A DNA stretch of 10,133 bases from Streptococcaceae bacterium (GTDB lineage: Bacteria; Bacillota; Bacilli; Lactobacillales; Streptococcaceae), in assembly GCA_031285105.1 (NCBI GenBank), contig JAITWV010000254.1, forward strand, positions 1 through 10,133, read 5' to 3'. The position numbers were made by a program, and so were the translations under genes. Below the pieces are notes generated by a model. That model saw only the letters and a program-made list of their open reading frames with translations, did not search any database and was not told the origin of the DNA. Below are positions 6,346-10,133 of this stretch, piece by piece. Every line of letters begins with the position of its first letter. Within the stretch, counting starts at the first letter, position 1.

Positions 6346-6852
6346 ATGAATAATATTAAGATAAGAAAATTTGAAAAAAAAGATGCAAAAGAATTTCATG
6401 AAATTTACTCAAATCCAAATGTTACCAAAACTATGGGAAGCGGCCGAGTGTGGGAATTTACTGTAGAACAAGCGGAGATTTATATTGAAAGAACCAATGA
6501 AGCATGGAATACGCAAGGATATGGAATTTTTGCTATTGAGAAAATAGATACCAGGAAAGTCATCGGTATGTGTGGTTTTATGCCTTTTCGGAAAACGGAT
6601 GTTGAGTTGCTTTATTCTATAGGAGAACCATATTGGGGAAATGGCTATACATTTGAGGCATGTGAGGCGGCTTTATCATTTGCAAAACAGCATTATGATT
6701 GGAAGAATTTGTATGCCTATGCCTATCCTGAAAATGTTGCATCGATTAGAATAATGCAAAAATTAGGTTTTGAGTTTGTAGCAGCACAAGAACATTATGG
6801 GATTGATATGCCTGTTTATGAATTAGATTTTGAGGCCTACACCGTGTTTTAG
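6346..6852 (+). CDS. RimJ/RimL-like GNAT N-acetyltransferase
   Basis: A 168-residue single-domain acetyltransferase of the Acetyltransf_3 (RimJ/RimL) type. It opens with the typical IKIRKFEKKDAKEF strand-helix. It has GYGIFAIEK...VIGMCGF (about 58-78), the signature PYWGNGYTFEA (95-105) that binds acetyl-CoA, and ENVASIRIMQKLGFEF (about 129-144). Relatives acetylate ribosomal protein N-termini, aminoglycoside-like compounds or small amines; the acceptor cannot be told here. I chose ATG 6346, preceded by GGAGG (6336-6340) at 5 nt. The upstream in-frame GTG at 6328 overlaps the previous stop and would place the Shine-Dalgarno inside the gene. The two GNAT genes differ in subfamily, so they are not a simple tandem duplication. 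Confidence 0.9.
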   Translation: MNNIKIRKFEKKDAKEFHEIYSNPNVTKTMGSGRVWEFTVEQAEIYIERTNEAWNTQGYGIFAIEKIDTRKVIGMCGFMPFRKTDVELLYSIGEPYWGNGYTFEACEAALSFAKQHYDWKNLYAYAYPENVASIRIMQKLGFEFVAAQEHYGIDMPVYELDFEAYTVF

Positions 6853-6857
6853 AATAT

Positions 6858-6896
6858 AAAAAGCAAGAAAGTTTAGAGATAGCTTTCTTGCTTTTT
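6858..6896. terminator. Bidirectional terminator between the GNAT pair and xerS
   Basis: A 14-bp perfect stem: AAAAAGCAAGAAAG (6858-6871) with CTTTCTTGCTTTTT (6883-6896), and an 11-nt loop. The A and T runs at the base give a U tract on both strands, so it can serve the GNAT operon (plus) and xerS (minus, stop at 6902). Confidence 0.8.
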
Positions 6897-6901
6897 AATT
6901 A

Positions 6902-8014
6902 CTAATTATCTAGTCCATTACCTGCAGCATCATTTATATGAACATAAAGATCCGAAATTTGTGTGCTAGAATGTCCCAATTGATTACTAACACGTGTCAG
7001 ATCTTTCGTTTTCTCATACAAGTTAGAAGCATGAGAATGTCGCAAAGAGTGAGGACTGACTCTCATTTTGTAGGCTTTTGTATATTTATTGACGATTGTC
7101 TGAACAGTTCGCTCGCTTACTCGATTAACTCCAGCGCGAATGGCTAAAAAGACCGCATTTTGAGTTTTCTCTGGTGCGTATTTTTCTTTTCTGATTTCTA
7201 AGTATTGCTTCAAATAATCCATACCAAAACGTGCAACTGGTACAGAATCTCGTATTGAACCTTTACGAATAACATCAATGCGATTGGTTGTAAAATGAAT
7301 GTCATTGAGGTTTAAGCGAACTAATTCATTCAAGCGAATCCCCGATGCTAAAAACAAGGCGACTATCGCAAGGTCTCTTTCTTTATTTAAGGCAAAAGAA
7401 GTAGCAGAACGATTATTTTTTGAAAGAGTGGAAGCATATTCATTTTCAATATAATCTAAAAGCCCCTGCATATCCTCGCCAATAAATAATTTTGGTTGAA
7501 TATTTGCTGCCCGTCTAGCTAAAGTTTCCCGTTGTGTACGAATAATTACTTTATCTGTCACATTTCGATAAAAGTAACACTCGCCATTCGCATCCTCGGT
7601 TTCTTTGGTTAAATAGCTGAATAATGCACTAATAGAAGACCAAATGGTTAGCAAGTGATTTTGACTTCTTAGCGATTCATCTTTATTTTTCCCAGCTTTT
7701 AGCGGTTCTTCACGTAAATAGGTGATATAAGCCTCAAAATCAGTTTTTTTGATGAATTCAAGGGTTTTAATGTTCAAATCTTTCGTAATCGCACTGTATT
7801 CTTCATTATTTAGTCTATTTTCTGAAATTAATTGCTCTTGAACAGATGAGTCGATAATCCACCTAAAAAATCGACGAAATTCAAATAAATATAAATGAAG
7901 AGTCTTTTTAGAATAACCAGCAGCCATTCTTGAAGTGTAATATTCTTCAACGTACCAGGGTAATTCTGCAAGAAGAATATCGATTTGATTTTGTAAATGA
8001 TTTTTTGAATCCAA
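6902..8014 (-). CDS. xerS: Tyrosine recombinase, XerS type
   Basis: The 370-residue protein has a full tyrosine-recombinase active site: R227 (ASGIRLNEL), K251 (RKGS), H322 and R325 (PHSLRHSHAS), H348 (QLGHSS) and Y357 (SDLYVHI). The N-terminal SAM-like DNA-binding domain (about 10-140) begins with LPWYVEEYY, and YFYRNV (147-152) and NKERDLAIVALFLASG (210-225) are hallmarks of XerS, the single recombinase that resolves chromosome dimers in streptococci and lactococci in place of XerC/XerD. It is slightly longer than the roughly 356-residue streptococcal form. The first codon is TTG at 8014-8012, with GGAGG at 8030-8026, 11 nt away; no in-frame ATG gives a complete N-terminus. A phage or element integrase is the alternative, but conservation with XerS over the whole length makes the housekeeping role more likely. 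The neighbours (macro-domain gene upstream, repeats in the gap) are noted separately. Confidence 0.88.
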   Translation of the reverse strand: MDSKNHLQNQIDILLAELPWYVEEYYTSRMAAGYSKKTLHLYLFEFRRFFRWIIDSSVQEQLISENRLNNEEYSAITKDLNIKTLEFIKKTDFEAYITYLREEPLKAGKNKDESLRSQNHLLTIWSSISALFSYLTKETEDANGECYFYRNVTDKVIIRTQRETLARRAANIQPKLFIGEDMQGLLDYIENEYASTLSKNNRSATSFALNKERDLAIVALFLASGIRLNELVRLNLNDIHFTTNRIDVIRKGSIRDSVPVARFGMDYLKQYLEIRKEKYAPEKTQNAVFLAIRAGVNRVSERTVQTIVNKYTKAYKMRVSPHSLRHSHASNLYEKTKDLTRVSNQLGHSSTQISDLYVHINDAAGNGLDN

Positions 8015-8049
8015 TGTTCAATTTACCTCCAAAGTAGAATGTCCTTTCT

Positions 8050-8144
8050 CATATAAATGATTACTTTTTGTTTAATAGAAACATTATAGAAACAGTATCA
8101 TTATAACCATAATTTTAGGCTTTGCATATAAGTGATTACTTTTT
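8050..8144. repeat. Pair of 20-bp direct repeats in the macro gene-xerS gap
   Basis: CATATAAATGATTACTTTTT (8050-8069) recurs as 8125-8144 with a single mismatch (A to G), 75 bp apart. The second copy covers the last codons and stop of the macro-domain gene. Between them lies a second direct repeat, ATAGAAACA at 8075-8083 and 8086-8094 (11-bp period). Two TATAAT boxes on the minus strand (8105-8100 and 8088-8083) fall in the same gap and may be xerS promoters, though no clear -35 accompanies them. Confidence 0.7.
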
Positions 8145-8807
8145 ATGAAATTGATTGACAGTAAATGCCGATTCTAATAATTTTTTTGTCATGTTTATGT
8201 CAAGTTTCAATGCAATAGCTAAGGCAAATACCGTGTTTTTTCTAGGTTGATAAGCAAGATTTGAACGAATTTTTGAAAAATGTTTTCTGTCCATATTGGC
8301 ACGCTTATAGACATCAGAGTCTTTTTCACCTGTTTCGTCAATTAAACGTAAAAGAATTTTAGTAAAACTTTCTACTTCTTGTGCAAACATTTCATCCAAA
8401 TATTCGTCGCTTTCAAAAATTTTCATATCCAATTCTTTGGGAAATTTAAAGCTACCAGAGTCTAAAAGTGGTAGTCCAATAGAGTCAAGTGATAAATTTT
8501 TTGCTTGTCGAAATATAGTTTGGTAGCTTTTTCTCAACAGGATTTCTGCTGTATTTCCTTGTTTATCGTATCTTGGTGCAACAACGTGTATGATAAATTT
8601 TGCTGGTAAATTATATCCCTTGGTGATGAATGTTTGAGTTGTTGCTAGTTGTTTTTGTGCTAAATCTTCATTGATTTGTTTGGTTCCTGCTTTTCTTGCA
8701 ATTGCCATTGAAACACCACCTGAATGTGAAAGATGTTCGTCATCACTACTGACAATTGCATCTACTTTCAGATTTGTTAAGTCCTCTTTGATTATCTTCA
8801 GTGTCAT
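8136..8807 (-). CDS. Macro-domain protein with C-terminal helical/HTH-like domain
   Basis: The N-terminal half (1 to about 120) is a macro domain: VDAIVSSDDEHLSHSGGVSMAI (15-36, with the GGV loop and following helix), FIIHVVAPRY (71-80), and SIGLPLLDSGSFKFP (109-123), the phosphate-binding LP..DSG segment. Macro domains bind or hydrolyse ADP-ribose derivatives. The canonical NAAN after VDAIV is SSDD (20-23) here. The C-terminal part (about 146-216, SFTKILLRLIDETGEKDSD..., then DRKHFSKIRSN and TVFALAIALKL) resembles a helical, lambda-repressor-like domain that I recall as a partner of macro domains in Firmicutes. The last strand and helix of the macro fold seem missing or shortened between 123 and 145. 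The start has a poor ribosome binding site (GGCGGAAG). It is probably cotranscribed with xerS, as I see no terminator between them. ADP-ribose binding is likely; catalysis is uncertain. Confidence 0.8.
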   Translation of the reverse strand: MTLKIIKEDLTNLKVDAIVSSDDEHLSHSGGVSMAIARKAGTKQINEDLAQKQLATTQTFITKGYNLPAKFIIHVVAPRYDKQGNTAEILLRKSYQTIFRQAKNLSLDSIGLPLLDSGSFKFPKELDMKIFESDEYLDEMFAQEVESFTKILLRLIDETGEKDSDVYKRANMDRKHFSKIRSNLAYQPRKNTVFALAIALKLDINMTKKLLESAFTVNQFHKK

Positions 8808-8836
8808 TTTCTTCCGCCGTGATTATAGTTAATTTC

Positions 8837-8865
8837 ATTATATGTCATTTGATACTTTTTGCGAA
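8837..8865 (-). promoter_or_regulatory. Promoter of the macro-domain gene
   Basis: On the minus strand TTCGCA (8865-8860) and a perfect TATAAT (8842-8837) are 17 nt apart, 29 nt before the ATG. The -35 is a 4/6 match. This promoter is divergent from that of the ytxG-like gene. Confidence 0.5.
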
Positions 8866-8914
8866 TTTTATCCCCGAATTAATCAATTTGAAATGAAAAT
8901 AGTAGATATAATCC

Positions 8915-8943
8915 TTAGCTAATTGTCTTTAGTTTGATATAAT
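8915..8943 (+). promoter_or_regulatory. Promoter of the ytxG-ytxH-like pair
   Basis: TATAAT at 8938-8943 is preceded by TG at 8935-8936 (extended -10), and a weak TTAGCT (8915-8920) sits 17 nt upstream. A second TATAAT at 8907-8912 could give an additional upstream start. AAGGAG at 8970-8975 follows. Confidence 0.5.
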
Positions 8944-8981
8944 TAGATTATGAATTAAAAAAATAGGACAAGGAGAATGAT

Positions 8982-9425
8982 ATGGAAACAAAAGCACTTG
9001 CAGCTATCATTGCAGCGATCGCCTTTGCAGTTTTGGTTGTGTTCTTAATTGTTTTATTGATGAAATTGATGAAAACAGTCGATAAAGTGAATTTAACAAT
9101 CGATGAAACGACGCAAACAATCAATGTCGTGCAAAAAGATGTGGATATTTTACTTCATGAAGTCGAAGGTTTATTAGTCAAATCAAACACGCTTTTAGAT
9201 GATGTGAATGGTAAAGTGGCAACGATTGATCCATTATTTGATGCGATTGCTAATTTATCAGAAAGTGTGACCGACTTAAATAATCAAACAAGAAAAGTCG
9301 CAACGAGCATTTCATCAAGATCAAAATCAGCAGGGACTGCCCAAAATGCTTCAAAAGTAGCGGCTGGGGCAATGGAGTTCATGAAAAAACGTAAGGAAAA
9401 AAAGGCAACGAGTATCAAAATTTAA
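8982..9425 (+). CDS. ytxG: DUF948 membrane-anchored protein (YtxG-like)
   Basis: The 147-residue protein has one N-terminal membrane helix (about 5-29, AAIIAAIAFAVLVVFLIVLLM). A long amphipathic, probably coiled-coil region follows (about 30-105, with heptad-like NLTIDETTQTINVVQKDV), then a small/basic tail ending MKKRKEKKATSIKI. This is the layout of DUF948 proteins such as Bacillus subtilis YtxG, a general-stress protein encoded next to ytxH and near ccpA. The helix would anchor the coil on one membrane face; the molecular role is unknown. AAGGAG at 8970-8975 precedes the ATG by 6 nt. The YtxH-like gene starts 24 nt after the stop, so they form an operon. The symbol is by family resemblance, not proven orthology. 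Confidence 0.85.
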   Translation: METKALAAIIAAIAFAVLVVFLIVLLMKLMKTVDKVNLTIDETTQTINVVQKDVDILLHEVEGLLVKSNTLLDDVNGKVATIDPLFDAIANLSESVTDLNNQTRKVATSISSRSKSAGTAQNASKVAAGAMEFMKKRKEKKATSIKI

Positions 9426-9449
9426 ATGGAGTAATTGGAGGAAACAATC

Positions 9450-9887
9450 ATGGGTAAAAAATGTTCATTCCTATGTGGCGCTTTAACTGGTGCATTCTTA
9501 GCTGGAGCAGCAACACTTTTATTGGCACCAAAATCAGGAAAAGAAATTCGTCGTGAGGTAGAAAAGATTGCCAATGACTTTAGTGACCCTGAAGCGGATA
9601 AAAAAGAAATGTTAATCAAATATCACGAAAAAGCGTTAAAAACTGCAAAAGAAAAGGCAGAAAAGGTTCAAGAAAAAGCATTAGAAACCAAAGAGTTCAT
9701 GATGGAACGGGCAGCGGCGAATAAAGAAATGCTTCATGCAAAAATTCAACCTCAAGAGGATTCAGAGGTAATGGATAGTTTTGAAGATATTATTATTAAT
9801 GCTCAAGAAACAGCCGAAAAAACGATTGAACCGGTTATCGAAGCAACACAAGAAGCGCATGAAGAAGGAACAGATAATTTTATTTAG
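9450..9887 (+). CDS. ytxH: YtxH-domain protein
   Basis: The 145-residue protein opens with the YtxH hallmark: a glycine/alanine-rich N-terminal hydrophobic segment (LCGALTGAFLAGAATLLLAP, about 8-27) followed directly by KSGKEIRREV. A long charged helix (about 50-100, many E, K, Q, A) and an acidic tail (PQEDSEVMDSFEDI..., ending in D and E residues) follow. YtxH proteins are small stress-associated envelope proteins of unknown mechanism. I chose ATG 9450: the longer frame's TTG at 9435 is part of TTGGAGGAAACAATCATG, so that start would lie inside the Shine-Dalgarno. It follows the DUF948 gene by 24 nt, as in Bacillus ytxG-ytxH. Chain length is close to the B. subtilis protein (about 150). Confidence 0.88.
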   Translation: MGKKCSFLCGALTGAFLAGAATLLLAPKSGKEIRREVEKIANDFSDPEADKKEMLIKYHEKALKTAKEKAEKVQEKALETKEFMMERAAANKEMLHAKIQPQEDSEVMDSFEDIIINAQETAEKTIEPVIEATQEAHEEGTDNFI

Positions 9888-9891
9888 TAAC

Positions 9892-9936
9892 AAAAAAAGA
9901 GTTTGGTAGGATTGTCCTTGCCAAACTCTTTATTTT
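9892..9936. terminator. Bidirectional terminator between ytxH-like and DUF3042 genes
   Basis: AAAGAGTTTGG (9896-9906) pairs with CCAAACTCTTT (9921-9931); AGGA (9908-9911) and TCCT (9915-9918) extend the stem past a small bulge to a 3-nt loop. An A run on the left and ATTTTT on the right give U tracts on both strands. Confidence 0.8.
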
Positions 9937-10106
9937 TAACGTGCGGTACGTTTTCTAGCAGCTTTTTTACGATTTTCTTCAATTTGTTTTTCTTTTTCAT
10001 TGATTGGATCAACATAAGCTTTTTTAATATAAGTAACCCCTGCAGCAACTAAACTAACTGTAGCGATTACGCCTGTAACAACACCTTTACCAAAACCTTT
10101 TGCCAT
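9936..10106 (-). CDS. DUF3042 family small protein
   Basis: The 56-residue protein begins MAKGFGKGVVTGVIATVSLV, a glycine-bearing hydrophobic helix, then a YIKKAYVDPI linker and a highly charged tail (NEKEKQIEENRKKAARKRTAR). This is the pattern of DUF3042, a small conserved membrane-associated protein of Lactobacillales with no known function. I set the start at ATG 10106. The upstream in-frame ATG at 10121 (ATGGAGGAA) overlaps the GGAGGAA Shine-Dalgarno that serves the second ATG. Its promoter must lie beyond the right edge. The taxonomic spread of this family supports the assignment to Lactobacillales. Confidence 0.85.
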   Translation of the reverse strand: MAKGFGKGVVTGVIATVSLVAAGVTYIKKAYVDPINEKEKQIEENRKKAARKRTAR

Positions 10107-10133
10107 GATAATTTCCTCCATTACTTAATCTAG

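Noticed and set aside
5564..6852. GNAT pair as a tandem gene duplication
   Set aside because: The two proteins belong to different GNAT subfamilies and differ in length and motifs.
6938..7147. Plus-strand 69-codon open frame opposite xerS
   Set aside because: It overlaps the catalytic HxxR and tyrosine coding region of xerS and has no start signals.
6902..8014. xerS read as an integrase of a mobile island carrying phd-doc and the GNAT genes
   Set aside because: The protein resembles housekeeping XerS along its full length, and no tRNA, excisionase or flanking att-like duplication spanning those genes is visible.
9422..9619. Minus-strand 65-codon open frame opposite the ytxH-like gene
   Set aside because: It is antisense to the conserved N-terminal YtxH motif and lacks a ribosome binding site.

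Overview
The window looks like chromosomal DNA of a low-GC Gram-positive coccus of the order Lactobacillales. The basis is AT-rich coding sequence, strong AAGGAG-type ribosome binding sites, a XerS-type single-subunit tyrosine recombinase, a DUF948/YtxH gene pair like Bacillus ytxG-ytxH, and a DUF3042 small protein. Enterococcaceae (Enterococcus, Vagococcus or a relative) is my best guess, but the genus cannot be fixed by reading alone.

Region 1-735 is a degraded stretch. On the minus strand it carries the tail of an unknown gene, a frameshifted two-helix membrane protein gene, and the start of a gene whose product has a chitobiase/hexosaminidase C-terminal-like (CHB_HEX_C) repeat. This last gene runs off the left edge. 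On the plus strand the 3' end of another unknown gene points the other way. The two outward-facing 5'-truncated pieces meet near 620-635, which suggests an old deletion between divergent genes.

Region 824-2073 is a single-gene unit with its own promoter, encoding an AAA_14/DUF4143 ATPase. It converges on a minus-strand pair (2279-4666): an alkaline-phosphatase-superfamily phosphodiesterase followed by a UMF1-type MFS transporter, 15 nt apart and surely one operon. The convergent gap holds a perfect 28-bp hairpin and a second, ordinary terminator.

Region 4767-5474 is a compact Phd/Doc toxin-antitoxin operon. Its promoter is fully legible (TTGACG-17-TATTAT), a perfect 9-bp inverted repeat straddles the -10 box, the two genes overlap by 4 nt, and the terminator begins inside the toxin's last codons. 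Two tightly spaced GNAT acetyltransferase genes follow (5564-6852). They share a bidirectional terminator with xerS, which reads in from the right.

Region 6902-8865 is a minus-strand pair: a macro-domain protein with a C-terminal helical/HTH-like domain, then xerS. The 121-nt gap between them holds two nested sets of direct repeats. Region 8915-10106 has the ytxG-ytxH-like envelope-associated pair on plus and a DUF3042 protein on minus, sharing a bidirectional terminator. For five genes (phd, the second GNAT, ytxH-like, DUF3042 and the left-edge gene) the position of the Shine-Dalgarno sequence fixes a start different from the longest open frame, or reveals a gene that an interior-ORF scan misses.
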